In this document: in pieces, positions 35,570 through 47,737 of the stretch
Layout of the letters: every line of letters begins with the position of its first letter
Numbering within the stretch: the first letter of the stretch is position 1
NCBI RefSeq assembly: GCF_014898055.3
Contig: NW_023601543.1
Location: 12,299,314-12,363,313 of the forward strand
DNA: 64,000 nucleotides
Source of the DNA: Talpa occidentalis
Taxonomy: Eukaryota; Chordata; Mammalia; Eulipotyphla; Talpidae
Direction of reading: 5' to 3'
Made by a program: the position numbers and the translations under genes
The notes under the pieces: model-generated
Told to the model about the DNA's origin: nothing
Seen by the model: only the letters and a program-made list of their open reading frames with translations
Databases searched by the model: none

Positions 35570-35905
35570 GTCAGAAATCCCTAGATTAATGATGACCAAT
35601 AGAAATATAACACAAGCTATTCAGCTATTTCAAATTGCCTAGTAGCTACATTAAAAATGTAAATAGAAACAGCATATTTTAATAGCATATTTTATTTAAA
35701 CTAATGTATCTAAAATATTTTATTTTAACATGTAATCAACACTAACATTGTTTATTAAATATTTTGCATTTTTTGTTATCAATCTTTGAAATCTGATTTC
35801 TTCATACAACACACTTCAGTTCAGACTAACAACATTTCAAGCCCTCAATAGTCACATGTGGCCAGTTACTCTTTGCTGAACAATGCCCACTAGGTCAAGT
35901 ATGAA
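35570..35905 (+). repeat. Short non-autonomous DNA transposon (hAT-type MITE, family not named)
   Basis: ACCAATAGAAATATAACACA, CTAGTAGCTACATTAAAAAT, AACATGTAATCAACACTAAC, TTTCAAGCCCTCAATAGTCA and CATGTGGCCAGTTACT follow a common mammalian MER element whose ends carry CCAATAGAA inverted repeats. Confidence 0.6.
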
Positions 35906-36029
35906 ATTTAACTAATGAACAAACATTGGCTTCTCTATCTATTATAGCACCTGCCATCCTAAATGCCTGGCATTGATGAGGAAGCTAAGCAGTACCTGTT
36001 GCTATTGAAAAAGCCCCAAGGGTGTAAAG

Positions 36030-38038
36030 ATGGTAATACTCTCCAAACTCATCTACAGATTCAACACAGTTTCTATCAAAATCCTAGCCAGTTCTATTTT
36101 GCAGAAACTGACAAGCTGATCCTAAAATTCATATGGAAAGACAAAGCATAGCTAAAACAATATTGAAAAAGCAAAATTGCATGAGTTACACTCCCCATTT
36201 CAAAACTTACTACAAAATTAAGGTAATTTAGATGGTGTGGTACTGAAATTAGATTGACATACAGATCAGTGGAACAGATCTGAAAGTCCAAATATTAACC
36301 TGTATGGTTTTTGGCAGTTGATTTTTGATAAGCATGCCAAGGCCACTTAATGGAAAAGAATAGTCTCTTCAATAAATGCTGCTGGAACAACTGAATATTC
36401 ACAGGCAAACAAGTGAAGTTCACCCCTACTTCATACCATATACAAAAATAAACTCAAAGTGCATCAAAGACTTAAATATGAGAGCTAAAATTATAAAATT
36501 CTTGGAAAATTACACCAGGATAAATCTTTATGTTGTTGGATTTGGCAATGGTTACATAAATACAATGCTAAAAGCACAAGTAACAAAAGAAAAAAAGAGG
36601 TAAATTGGACATTAGGCACAAAATTTAGAATGCCATGAGAAATGAATACCATGAGAAAATGAAAAGACAATCCACAGATTGGGAAAATTAGGCATTTCAA
36701 ATAATGTGCCTGATAGTGGGCCTGTATAAGATACAAAGAATTTTTACAACTCAATTAAAAAGACAAATAATCCAATTTTTTTAAATGGTTAAAAGATCTG
36801 AATAGACATTTCTATGAAGATATACAAATGGCCAATAAATTGCTTGAAAAGATTCTTAACATTACCATTAGGGAAATGCAAATCAAAACCACAATGAGAC
36901 ACCACTGCACATCCACTAGAATGATGATATTTTTTTTAAAAAACAAAGGAAAAATAGCAAGCAATGGCAAGTGTGTGGAGAAATGAAACTATCCTATATT
37001 GCTAATGGAAATGAAAATTTGTGCAGATGTTTTAGAAAATAGTCTGGCAGTTTCTCAAAATGTTAAAGATAGAGATATCATATAACCCAACAATTTGACT
37101 CCTAGGTATATACCTAAAAGAATTAAAAACATATGCCCATATAAAAATTTGTACATGGTTTGGCAGTTTCTCAAAAACCTGAGCATAGTATTACCATATA
37201 ACCTAACAATACTACTTTTGGGTATATATATTTAAAAGAATTAAAAGCAGGGACTCAGAAAGATACTTTTGCACCAATGTTCATTGCAGCATTATATACA
37301 ATAGCCAAAAGGTGGGAACAAATGCCCATTAATGGATGAATGGATGAACAAAGGTGGTACATCCATATAATGGAATACTATTCAACTATAAAAAGGAATG
37401 AAGTTCTGATACAGACTAACACAGGGATGAACTTCAAAGCATACTAAATAAAAGAAGTCATACACAAAAAGACAAATACTGTTTATTCCCTTCATAGAAA
37501 TATCTGGAACAGGCAAATTCACAGAGATAAAAAGTAGATTAGAACTTCCAGTGAGGAATGGGGAGTTATTGCTTAATTATTACAGAACTTCTGTTTGGGC
37601 TGGTGAGATACATTTGGGAATAAGCAGGGTGATGGTTTCGCAACATTTTGTAATAAATAACATTGAATTTTACTATCAAAAGTGGCTAAAGGGCCTCCCT
37701 GGTGGCACAGGGGGTTAAGCACCGCACTATGAAGCAGTCCACAGCCTCTGCAGCCTGAGTTCGATCCCCGGCCAGCAAGACAGAAACCCACATGGTGAAG
37801 CCGACCTCTCCTGTCTCGCCCGCTACTTCCCTCAGCAGTGTGTTTCAGTCAGTCTGCCTGTTCTGCTCCCTGCTTTGTCTCTGGTGAGTCCTCTCACCAC
37901 CTGCACCCTTCGCCTGTACCCCAGCTCTTGTATGTATGAATAAATAAATAAATCTTTTAAAAAAAAAGTGGCTAAATGAGTGAATTACATGGTGTGTGAA
38001 TGAATTATATTTAAAAAGCTGTTTAAAAAGTAAAAAGA
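36030..38038 (+). mobile_element. L1 retrotransposon, ORF2 3' part and 3' UTR (degraded), split by a SINE
   Basis: A frame at 35963-36151 encodes FAETDKLILKFIWKDKA, the conserved L1 ORF2 C-terminal region. The DNA then follows L1 ORF2: GATCAGTGGAACAGATC, AATAAATGCTGCTGGAACAA, AAATGCAAATCAAAACCACA, CCATATAATGGAATACTATT. Many stops and indels make it inactive. A segment of about 110 bp is present twice (37045 and 37160). The SINE at 37691-37963 interrupts the 3' UTR, which resumes to about 38038. Confidence 0.85.
37691..37963 (+). repeat. tRNA-derived SINE inserted in an L1
   Basis: Full-length ggttaag-type copy with duplication AAAAGTGGCTAAA at 37678-37690 and 37964-37976. It splits the 3' end of the L1 at 36030. 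Confidence 0.93.
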
Positions 38039-38363
38039 GGGCCTCCCCGGTGGCGCAGCGGTTGAGCGCTGGGTTGCGAAGCTGCCCGCGGCCTCTGCGG
38101 CGCCGGTTCGATCCCCGGCTGCTCCCCGGCCACCGGCGGAGGATCCCACATGGCGCGCAGACCTCTCCTGCCGCCCGCTGCTCCCCTCAGCAGTGTACTT
38201 CGGTCCTTCTGCCTGCTCTGCTCCCCGCTCTGGCTCTGGTGAATTCTCTCACCCTCCCGCGCTTCTGACTGTACCCAGTGCATGTATAAACAAAACAAAA
38301 CAAACAAACAAAATAAATAAATAAAACATGCCTCTATTAAAAAAAAAATAAAAAAAAAAAAAT
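38039..38363 (+). repeat. tRNA-derived SINE, extended-tail subfamily
   Basis: CpG-rich ggttgag-type copy. After the usual end it continues (AAACAAAACAAAC, AAACATGCCTCTAT) before the A-rich tail. Duplication AAAAAGTAAAAAGA at 38025-38038 and 38364-38377. Confidence 0.92.
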
Positions 38364-38391
38364 AAAAAGTAAAAAGACATAAAAAAAAGGA

Positions 38392-39178
38392 AAACTTGTA
38401 CATCAATGTTCACAACAGTATTTTTAAAGATTTATTTATGTATACAAGCACTACAGTTTAGGCCAGGGGTTCAGGGGTAAGGGGATTCAACAGAGACAGA
38501 GTGAGGAGGAGAACATGCAGATCTACTGAAATACACTGCTGAGGAGAGCAGCAGGCAAGACAGGAGAGGTCTGTTGTGCCATGTGGGTTAGCTCCCTGGC
38601 CAAGAATCAAACTCATGACTCATGCTGCAGTGGCTGGTGATAGCTTGATAGCACTGAGACTTAACCTCTGTGCCACCAGGGAGGCCCATAACAGTATTAT
38701 AATAGCCCCAAAGTGAAAACAACCCAAATTGCCATTAATATCTGAATGTGTTTTTAAAAAATGTGGTATATCCACACAATGGAATATTATTCAGCCATTA
38801 AAAGCAATGAGGTAGTGACGCAGTAGTGATGTGGATGAGCCTTGAAAACGTTATGTTGAGTGAAAGAAGTCAATCACAAAAAGATATAGAGTAAATGATT
38901 CAATTTTAGTGAAATGCCCAGAACAAGGGAAATCCATGGAGGCTGAAAGTAAATTAGTGTTTATGTAGGACTGGAGGTTAGGGAGTGGGGTGAGAATGGA
39001 GAGTGACAGTTAATAGGTAGAGGTTTCTTTGGGGGCGTGGATGTTGAAAATACTATAAAATTACATTGTAGTGATGGTTACACAACTCTGTACTAAAAAT
39101 TACTGAATTGTATGCCTTAAATGAGTAAAATTTATGAAATGTGAAATATATCTCTCTACAGTTAATAAGAAATAAGCT
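38392..39178 (+). repeat. Second L1 3' end, split by an antisense SINE
   Basis: Starts AAACTTGTACATCAATGTTC and resumes after the SINE with GGTATATCCACACAATGGAA, TTATTCAGCCATTAAAAGCA and the terminal AATTACTGAATTGTATGCC. Confidence 0.8.
38423..38689 (-). repeat. tRNA-derived SINE inserted in L1 3' end, antisense
   Basis: Antisense copy with the GCACTGAGACTTAAC head variant. Duplication AACAGTATT at 38414-38422 and 38690-38698. Confidence 0.92.
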
Positions 39179-39274
39179 CTCATGGCTGTTTAGGGCAACC
39201 TTACTGCTACTGCATTGCCTCCATTTGGGGACATCTGGAGAGGCTGCGTGGTGCAGTGGAGAGAGGGAAGTATG

Positions 39275-39450
39275 AAGGCAATAAGCTATGGGGCGTCTGC
39301 TGTGTGCCCATGCCAAGTCACAGACTTCATCTCATTTAATCTGTGCTCTGGTTATGTCCATTTTACACATGCAGGAATTCACTGGCACAAGCCACACAAC
39401 TCAGGAAACTGTGGAGCCAGGGTTTAAACAGAAGGCTTCCACCTTCAAGT
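39275..39450 (+). repeat. MIR
   Basis: CTGCTGTGTGCCCATGCCAA, CATCTCATTTAATCTGTGCT, CCATTTTACACATGCAGGAA and GTGGAGCCAGGGTTTAAAC run in MIR order. Confidence 0.8.
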
Positions 39451-40309
39451 TGACATTCTGTCCGCTGGAACGAGCCACGCTAGCATTAACAGTCAGGACC
39501 GGTTGCCTTTGTCAGGATCCCCCATGCTGTGTCTTGGCCCCAAGGTGGTTAGGTAGGTGGTTTGAAGTATGGCAGCGGTTGCAAACGCAAATACCCACTG
39601 AGGCTCAGAAGGCAACACAGATATGAGAGGGGGGCCAAGCCAGGAAAGTGATGTGGTGAATTGGACAACACACAACCCGTATAAAAGGAGAGGCGGGTTC
39701 TGGCTCTGCCTCTGGCTCAATGTTGTCATGGAGTAACAGGGCCTGAGGTGGTCAGATCCGAATTTTTCACAAGAAGCCAAGAATAGGGATTTTTAAATGT
39801 TGGCGAATAATTCAAAATTAAAAAAAAATCTATTTGATGCAGACAAAATATATGTGTGGTGAATCACCTGAGGGGCCACAAATTTGCAAATCTTGAGAGA
39901 GTCGTTGCTGTACACCCCGGGTTTCACATCCCCAATCTCTCTGCCACAGACCTGGTCCTGTTTGGCTCAGTGAGCGCAGGGTTCAACACTGGTTTGTTGG
40001 ATGTCCTAGCATAGTCCCTGTGTGAAATCAGACCTTAAGGAGAAGCATTTGTAGGCCCGGCTCCTAGTCTGCAAAGGCAACTTCTGAATGTGGAACATGC
40101 TTTTCCTTACCAAGTGGGTGTGACTTTTCCTCTAACTCTGCCCGGGCAAATTGGGAGGTTCAGCAAATATGTGGGTGAGGTGCCAGCTGCACATATGACA
40201 AGTGATGTCTGTGACGCCAACTTTTCAAAATAAGAGGCCTTAGTTGAATGTCTCTTTCAAAACCCCACCCAGCCAAGTAAGATGGTGGTAGTCTGTACGA
40301 GAAAAAAAA

Positions 40310-40673
40310 AAAAATGAGCTCTTGCCATTTGTGGCAGCATGCATGGAACTAGAGGGGATTATGCTCAGTGAAGTAAGTCAGGAGAAATAGGGGATGATTT
40401 CATTCATTTTGGAATAGAAAGAAACAAGGCAAATGAAAAAACACAACAAAACCAAAAACAAGCTCTTAGACTCTGAGAACAGAATGGTGGTGGGGTGGGG
40501 GTGGGGGTTGGAGGTGGGAAGGAAGCAGCGGAGGGGGGCGATTAGTAGGTGGCAGATGGTGATTGAAGAGCCTGGGGTGGGTGTGGTGTGCTAGATACAG
40601 CTCATGAGGGGGAAACTGTACACCAAACCTGCAAGCATTGTCAACTGATGTTATGTCAATAAATAATAATGCC
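40310..40673 (+). repeat. L1 3' end (younger type)
   Basis: TTTGTGGCAGCATGCATGGA, ATTATGCTCAGTGAAGTAAG, a G-rich GGTGGTGGGGTGGGGGTGGG stretch typical of an L1 3' UTR, and ACTGTACACCAAACCTGCAA. Confidence 0.75.
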
Positions 40674-40945
40674 CCCCCCCCCGTGGCGCAGCGGTTGAGC
40701 GCTTGGTTGCGAAGCTACCTGCAGCCTCTGCAGCGCAGGTTCGCAGGTTCGATCCCCAGCTGCTCCCCGGCCACCGGAGGAGGGTCCCGCATGGCACGCA
40801 GACCTCTCCTGCTGCCCGCTGCTCCCCTCAGCAGTGTACTTCGTCAGTCTGCCTGTTCTGTTCCCCGCTCTGGCTCTGGTGAATTCTCTCACCCTCCTGT
40901 GCTTCTGACTGTACCCAGTGCTTGTATAAATAAATAAATCACTAA
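40674..40945 (+). repeat. tRNA-derived SINE with poly-C head, followed by (ATG)n
   Basis: The first bases are replaced by a run of C, then GTGGCGCAGCGGTTGAGCGC and a full body to CTTGTATAAATAAATAAATC. It carries a duplicated 'TTCGCAGG' next to the B box. A short ATG repeat follows at about 40960-40977. Confidence 0.9.
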
Positions 40946-41016
40946 ATAAATAAATAAATAATGATGATGATGATGATTCTATGTAGGCAGGTGATTTTAA
41001 TTTAAAAATTCATTTA

Positions 41017-41254
41017 GGGGCCTCCCTGGTGGCGCATGGGTTAAGTCGCACGAGTTCAATCCCCTGCCAGGCAGCTACCCACATGGTGCAGCAGACCTCT
41101 CCTGCCTCACCCACTGCTCCCCTCAGCAGTGTACTTCGGTCCTTCTGCCTGTTCTGCTCCCCACTCTGTCTCTGGTGAATCCTCTCACACCCCTGCACCT
41201 CTGGCCTGTACCCCAGCTCTTGTATGCATAAATAAATAAATCTCTTTTTTTTTA
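41017..41254 (+). repeat. tRNA-derived SINE with internal deletion
   Basis: The head runs to GGGTTAAGTCGC and jumps to ACGAGTTCAATCCCC, losing about 35 bp of the tRNA region. The rest is intact. Confidence 0.9.
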
Positions 41255-41715
41255 ATTTCATTTAAAAAGAAAGGATTGTGGCATTCTGAAATTCCCCTTC
41301 TTCCCTTACTCCAGAGACCAGGTCAGAGCCAGGAATGTGTAAAAGTAGCTCTTTGAATTATTAGGTTTTTGCCTTGGATGTTACCATGAGTTTCGTGATT
41401 TTACAAGGAATAGGTGCTATCCTTGTCATTCCCATGGTTTGAAAATGATAAGTGTGATATTCAAGTTTGGCTTTTCAAAGCAAACATTCCTGACTACAAG
41501 AAAAGCAAAATTAAAGAAAAAAATCATTTGATCAAATAGTCCCCAGTGCATTATAGTAGTCACTGGAACCATTTTAAATTCAAAAAATGTAAAATAGTTT
41601 CAAGAATAATTGATACTCATTCTATCTTTGCTACAAAGAGAAAAAACTTCCAGTAAAAAGTAAAGGGTTGGCATCCAAGTGAGCCTTGAATTTTACTCCC
41701 TTAGTCTTTGCTACT

Positions 41716-42075
41716 TGTAGGGTAAATGAAGATGGCTCAGGCTTTTGCGCCATTGGTGTCTGTAGCCATCACCTGCGGCCTTGAATGCAAGAGGCGTTGG
41801 GGGCGTGGGCTTGGGGTGCACATGCCTGATGGTGGACACCTGGAGTATGGTGTGGGCATGCGTAAGTGGGCACACCTGAGGCGAGAGACTGAGCCTATTA
41901 GGGCAACGCCACAGAGGACGGAGTGCAGTGGAGAGCAGCGGAGGCCGGCAGAGAACGGCTACGAGAGGAAAGAGGGTATAGTAGTTCGTTGGCGGGCCCG
42001 AGTTGCTGTTCCCCTGCATACTACTAATATACCCTTTGGGGAGGATGCCAAGGGCTCCAAGGTTCTCTTTTAAGC
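41716..42075 (+). mobile_element. Diverged LTR related to the same ERV family
   Basis: Begins TGTAGGGTAAATGAAG, then GGCTCAGGCTTTTGCGCC, then TGCCTGATGGTGGACACCTG and GAGTATGGTGTGGGCAT. These align in order with the LTR at 56371. The second half, past the GA-rich stretch, is harder to align and the right end is approximate. It is probably a sister subfamily or an older copy. Confidence 0.65.
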
Positions 42076-42539
42076 TGCCTAAACCGACAATGACCCTTTC
42101 CAGCCCAGGATGGTTGCAGAACACTACCCCACTGCAAGAGGCTGACTTCTGAGCATGCTCTAGCACCAAGGCCTCAGGAGCATTAGAAGGGATGGGCAGT
42201 GAGGACACTCATGGGGCAGAAAGGAACCTTTGAACTGGACTTTTAGTGGCAGGAATGGTCAACCTCTCCTGAAGTCAAAGGCAAGATAGAGATGTGGGGA
42301 TGTATGGGCCATTCCATCAACCCATGGGGGGAATGGATTCTTCTCTGTTATCTTGACCCACACATATGGACATATCAAACCTGCTCCTGAGAGACTTGGT
42401 TTTTTTTGGGCCCTCTCTGAGGCTCGTGGACGCATGCACCGGGAGCAGGCACCAACTCAGCCTGCCTCCATTCACCACTCCTTAGGAGCCACATCACCAC
42501 TGTTTACAGAATTTTGCAGGTCAAACTTGTTGGTCTTTA

Positions 42540-42725
42540 TCCTGACCCCAATCTAGTTCTGTACTCTAGCTCTAATCCCTAGAACCTGAGGATATTAACT
42601 TATATGGAAACAGGGCCGTTGCAGATGTAATTGAATGTAGGGTTTTGAGATAGGAAGATTTTCTTGGATTATCTGGTTGGACTCTCAATGCAATTACAAG
42701 CATCCTTAAAGGAAAAGCTACAGAG
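42540..42725 (+). repeat. MLT1-type LTR fragment
   Basis: TCTAATCCCTAGAACCTGAG, GGAAACAGGGCCGTTGCAGA TGTAATTGAAT and TTGGATTATCTGGTTGGACT are MLT1 words. It stops where the HAL1-like element begins. Confidence 0.65.
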
Positions 42726-43750
42726 TTCAGCAAAATGGTAACAGAGTGAAGATGCCGGGCTCGCCTCCTCCAGACATTCAAAGCTAAACTGCAGTAGAGC
42801 AAAGTCAGCAACCCCGGAAAGGTAAACGGGTCACATATATCAGGACCAGCGGTCTGGCAGAGGGGGGCACAAAAAACTGTACTGGAACTGTGTTTGCTGT
42901 AATAGCGGCCGATGCAACCCGTAGGAGGGAGGAGTGGCTGCTGTCTGGAGCCTTCTGCGGATGTTGAGTTAGAAACACCCCGCCTCAGGACTTTGGCGAT
43001 CCCAAGTGCCCTGGAGAAGGGGGTACACACAGCTGGCATGCAGGACAGGGCGCACAGCTGGAGGAGTATAGGAACAGGGGTGGAGAGTGATGATTACTAG
43101 ATTGAGTCTGAGGCTTCCAATCTAGAAAAGTTGGAGCCCGAACCAGTGGGGAAAGCCAGGTTGGATCACATATGTCTCTCATAGAAGAAGTTGCTATTTG
43201 CAACCTGAGGCTGTAATATTCAAAACGCCTGCCTTACCCCTACCTGGGCCCAAAACCAAGACAACAGAATGCATTCACTAACCAGAGCTTAAGCACCTGG
43301 ATCTTAATAATGAGTGCAATTGCCCCGGGGTGAGGCTCCATACTCAAAAAACAAAGAGAACCTTTCTCAGTTTGTGGCCCTGTCTCAACTATAATCCTCA
43401 CCAGCACTGCATCTTGTGCTCACACACAGCCTAGAGGTTGAGGCTGGCGTGAGAGTATATGAGACATTAAGCTGGGGTGTTGGCCTAGGGGAGGGGGTGA
43501 CTGTGGATCCACATGGCTCAGCTCTGGTTCCCACCACATAGTATGAAGCTTGAACATTGATGCTCATTGGAGCCAACCTTTCAGTGCCCCGCTGCCTGCT
43601 TCCTTCCTACCTCTTCTTGCCAGCATCAGTGCCCTGGCCCCCTGAACAGGTACAAAGGCAATAGTCTGAAATAATGGACACCTAAAGAGCCTAGCAAAAA
43701 ACCTAGGATTATACCCAACTTCTTGTTGGGGGTTATAAAACCAAATTACA

Positions 43751-44057
43751 GGGCCTCCCCGGTGGCCCAGCGGTTGAGCGCTGGGTTGCAAAGCTGCCCG
43801 CGGCCTCTGCGGAGCCGGTTCGATCCCGGCTGCTCCCCGGCCACTGGAGGAGGGTCCCACATGGCGCGCAGACCTCTCCTGCCGCCCGCTGCTCCCCTCA
43901 GCAGTGTCCTTCGGTCCTTCTGCCTGCTCTGCTACCCGCTCTGGCTCTGGTGAATTCTCTCACCCACCCGCGCTTCTGACTGTACCCAGTGCATGTATAA
44001 ACAAAACAAAATAAATAAATAAATAAATAAAACATGCCTCTATTTAAAAAAAAAAAC
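43751..44057 (+). repeat. tRNA-derived SINE, extended-tail subfamily, inserted in HAL1-like element
   Basis: Very similar to the copy at 38039, including AAACATGCCTCTAT. The flanks AAAACCAAATTACA / AAAACAAATTACA match. Confidence 0.93.
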
Positions 44058-44263
44058 AAAACAAATTACAAAGAAAAGGAAACTTTCTATTATAGCCCAT
44101 AACAGCTGGAGGTGAAGAGACAGAAGAGCAAAAATGTTGGAGCAAAAATGACTCCAAGCGATGTGTCAATGCAACAGAACTCTGGAATCTGCCTGAAGAG
44201 AAGTATAAGGTAATACATATTTATAGCCCTGCTTAGTTTAAAATAACAGCTATAATATGCTTT

Positions 44264-44533
44264 TTTAAAAAAAATATTTATTTATGCATACAAGAGCTGG
44301 GGTACAAGGCCAGAGATGTGGGAGGTGAGAGGATTTACCAGAGACAGAGTGGGGAACAGAACAGGCAGACTGACTGAAATACACTGCTGAGGGGAGCAGC
44401 GGGCGAGACAGGAGAGGTCTGCTTCGCCATGTGGGTTGCTCCCTGGCCGGCCGGGGATCGAACTTGTGCTGCAGAGGCTGTGGTTTGCTTCATAGTGCAG
44501 TGCTTAACCCCTTGCGCCACCAGGGAGGCCCTA
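44264..44533 (-). repeat. tRNA-derived SINE, antisense, inserted in HAL1-like element
   Basis: Full-length antisense copy ending CGCCACCAGGGAGGCCC. Flanks AATATGCTTT / AACATGCTTT. Confidence 0.92.
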
Positions 44534-45300
44534 AACATGCTTTCTGAATTAAGAAAAAACAATGGATGATGTAAAACAGGAACACGATAAAGATTAGGAA
44601 AATATGAGACTACTACAACTACAATTACTGGATCTAAAAAATACTATCACCGAATAAAAAAAATAGAATGGAGGACCTCAACAGTAGATAACACAAGTAA
44701 TGGAGAGAATTAGTGAATTTAAAAGCACAGTGTTGGAGAACACACAAATAGAACATCAAAGAGAAAAAAGAATTTAAAAATGAAAACAATGTAGGCTCTT
44801 TGGGATAACCTAAAGAGAAATAATATCTGAATCATGACTGTCTCATAAGGAGATGAGAAAGAGAAGGGCATAGAAAAATTTATTTTAAAAATATAATTGC
44901 TGAGAAACATCTCAATCTGGGAAAATGAAGCAGATGTCCTGATCCAAGACATCCAAAGCGTTCCAAACAAAATAATACCAGACAGACATTCTCCAAGACT
45001 CTTTATAATACAACTGTTGAAAGCCAATGGCACGGACAGGATATTAAAATCATGGCTAGAAACAACAGTAACCTATAAGGAAATATCACTTAGACTGTCC
45101 ATGGTCTTTTCAGTAGAAAACTCGTAGGCAAGAAGGGAATGGTAGAAGATATTTAAAGAAAAAGAAACTTGCAACCTGGACTTTTTTACCACACAAGATT
45201 AGCATTCAAGAGAGAATGAAGGATGGACAGCTTTTTAAAGGTATTTATCAATACCACGCAAACATGAAAGAAGTACTAAAGGGGTTATTACAAACTCTTC

Positions 45301-47734
45301 CAGAATTTTCTTCCTGGAGCAATTGTGTTGTCTGTGTAGAAATTAGCCTAACCCTGCCATTTCCATAAACTGTTACTTATAGTTAGTTATAATGCCCTGT
45401 AGGACCAAGTGCAAAAAGTTATGTGAGTCCCATGAACTGTGTTATGAGATTTGGCTTCACCCCTAAACTGTCCAGCCATCTTCATCGTTTCACTCTCATA
45501 CTACTGTCCCAGGATGACGGTCTTCAAACCCTAGTGGGCAGAGACCTTCCTGATTCTAGGCTCTCTTGAGTAATGGATGTTGTCCTTTGAACAGTCAATA
45601 CTCAACAAGCATCCATTACTCAACGCAGAGTTTTCTGTTTCCAAGAAAATTGTCACCTTGAAAAATACTAGTCAGGCCTCAGAGGTGAGGAAAACGAGCC
45701 CTCCAGCAGACCTCTTTGAATAAAACATGACCAAATTTGCACCTTCCTTGTGTGTTTTTATAGCTACCTAATTCATGGTACCAACGGTGCCAGTTCATCA
45801 TGGAAAGTATAAATGCAGCAAAGCAGCTGAGAGCCAATATAATGAAAAGGTGGAGTAGAGTTTTCTGTAGCCAGCCAACAATAACAGCTGAAGCAGTCCT
45901 GGGAGAAAAAGGGGGCTCGGCCAGGAATGTGTGGGAAAACAAAACTACTCTGTGCCTCTCCAGCCCAAGTGGAGAAAAAAAGAGTGTGTCAAGAGAGTTT
46001 CAAGACCGTTCCAGGGAGCTTACTGTGGGCCGATGGGCCTGCTCTGAAGTCACTGTCCAAGAGCAAAATGTCAGGGCTTTGAAGATGGAGAGAAGTAATA
46101 GTACCTGGTTTGGCCCGGCTCCATCCAGCATCTGAGTAGACATGGTGAGTGGACGCACGTTGGACCACTCCTGGTCCTGGGAGAGACGGGAGAGGTGGGG
46201 GGCGGCAGGCAAGTAAACAGTCTAAGAAGCAGTCCGAATTTTTGGTTACAACTTAATGGCATTCCCCTCAGCTGAGGTAAGGGGGTTCCTGTTAGAAGCA
46301 GAGGAACAGCTCCTGGCATGTTTATACAGCTCTTGATTTTGTTGTCTAAGTAAGTTTCTGTTAATCAAATAGAGTATATTTTGTTCAGAGTTGGGTCCTT
46401 TTGAAAATAAACATCTGATCTTATTTCACGAGAAATTCACTGTGGCCGTCTATGGGAAATCTATTGGAGTTTTTCTCTCTTGAAATGCCACATCAAATAG
46501 CTTTTATTTGATTTTTACCCTCTCCCTTCCTGAAAAAAACATTTCATTAAAAAAAAAAAAAACAACCTAAACCAGAGCCCCAAATCCACCCTGCTGCAAA
46601 CCACAACCCTTCGTGTCTTTGGTGGTGACTGATGGAGCCCATTGGAGCTTCAGAGACCCATTATGTTTGATCACCAGCATTTCTTCTCTGAAGTTTGAGG
46701 TTTGGGGAGCTTGTAATACCACATACTTCCTTTGAAATTCAAGGGTGTACACATTAACAATAAATCCTTTTTCATGGACACCACCAATTTTAATTGATTT
46801 TTCTGTACTCAATAAGCAAAAAACAGCCGAAAGTTCCCGGAGTCTAAATAACTAGTGAAGTTGAGTTAGTACGTGCATTTTGAAAATGTTTGAAATGTTT
46901 GAATGTGCATGAAAATATCCACAATGCATTTCAAAATAATGCTGAGGTTGATGGGTAATCTGAACATGTTTATGCTTTAAGTAACAGGGTCCTAACACTA
47001 AGCAAGAGAAACATAATGGCGTTAATTAACAATTAATGAAGTTTCCTAATTTGTAATTAATAACATTCTCACAATGTGACACCTGACATTTAGCTCTATG
47101 ATTTCTTTCTCTTGTTCCAGATTTTTTTTTTAATTATTAAAAGAGCACTGGTCCCAGAAACGATACTCCTGTGTCTTTTGAATAGTCACCGTTGATCCAT
47201 GGACATTTTTTTCCTCCACTCTGACTCATAGCAAAGGGCATTTTTCTTCTTCCTTTGATGTTTTCAGATACATTTACATTCAAACAAATCCACAAAATAC
47301 CAGGAATGGCTACAGGAAGACACACTTTTTTAAAAAATATATTTCAGATGGGGATGTTTTAGAAAACACTAATACACAAATCAATTCGGCTTAAGATGGA
47401 GCTTCGTTCAGCCGCATCTCCAGTCTTAGACATAAACATCAGGACAACAAAATGCCTGGCCTAACTGAAGCGATCAGAGTTCCAATACACAATGAATTAG
47501 TTTCACACCAAGGGAAAGGTCATTTCTTTAATCCGTGTCTTTGGGGAATGTACACAAATGTCATTCTTCCTAACCTACGTAATTAAACAGTTTAACTGGT
47601 GTGGCCAGTCACTGTTTATTTTCCCATTGGGTAATGGAAGGATGTTAGCATCAGATGACAAGGAGAGAATACTGGCAGTTGCAAATGTGTGGATGATCTC
47701 TCTCCCTTCTCCCTTCCTCCTCCTCTTCATCCTT

Positions 47735-47737
<3 letters not shown>
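45301..47737. other. Intergenic, largely repeat-free
   Basis: Contains a TAAT-rich cluster at 47014-47065. No gene. The 111-codon frame at 45800-46135 shows no recognisable domain. Confidence 0.55.
47014..47065. promoter_or_regulatory. Possible homeodomain-binding cluster
   Basis: Within 52 bp: CATAATGG, GTTAATTAAC (palindromic), CAATTAATG, CCTAATTTG, GTAATTAATAAC. The surrounding 46850-47110 is AT-rich without repeat signature, as in many developmental enhancers. Function is inferred only from motif density. Confidence 0.35.

Larger units (their letters stand above)
42735..45300 (+). mobile_element. HAL1 / L1 ORF1-type element, degraded, carrying two SINEs
   Basis: The right part has GAAACTTGCAACCTGGACTT, ACACAAGATTAGCATTCAAG and AAAGAAGTACTAAAGGGGTT, the order seen at the end of L1/HAL1 ORF1 regions. 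The left part (GTGAAGATGCCGGGCTCGCC) resembles the leader of such elements. SINEs at 43751 and 44264 interrupt it. The exact left end is uncertain. Confidence 0.55.

Noticed and set aside
38039..38110. SINE heads as functional tRNA genes
   Set aside because: The A- and B-box-like words remain, but the cloverleaf is not maintained and the segments are joined to SINE bodies with target duplications.
41711..42208. 165-codon minus-strand frame
   Set aside because: It is antisense to a diverged LTR and unlike any protein I recognise.
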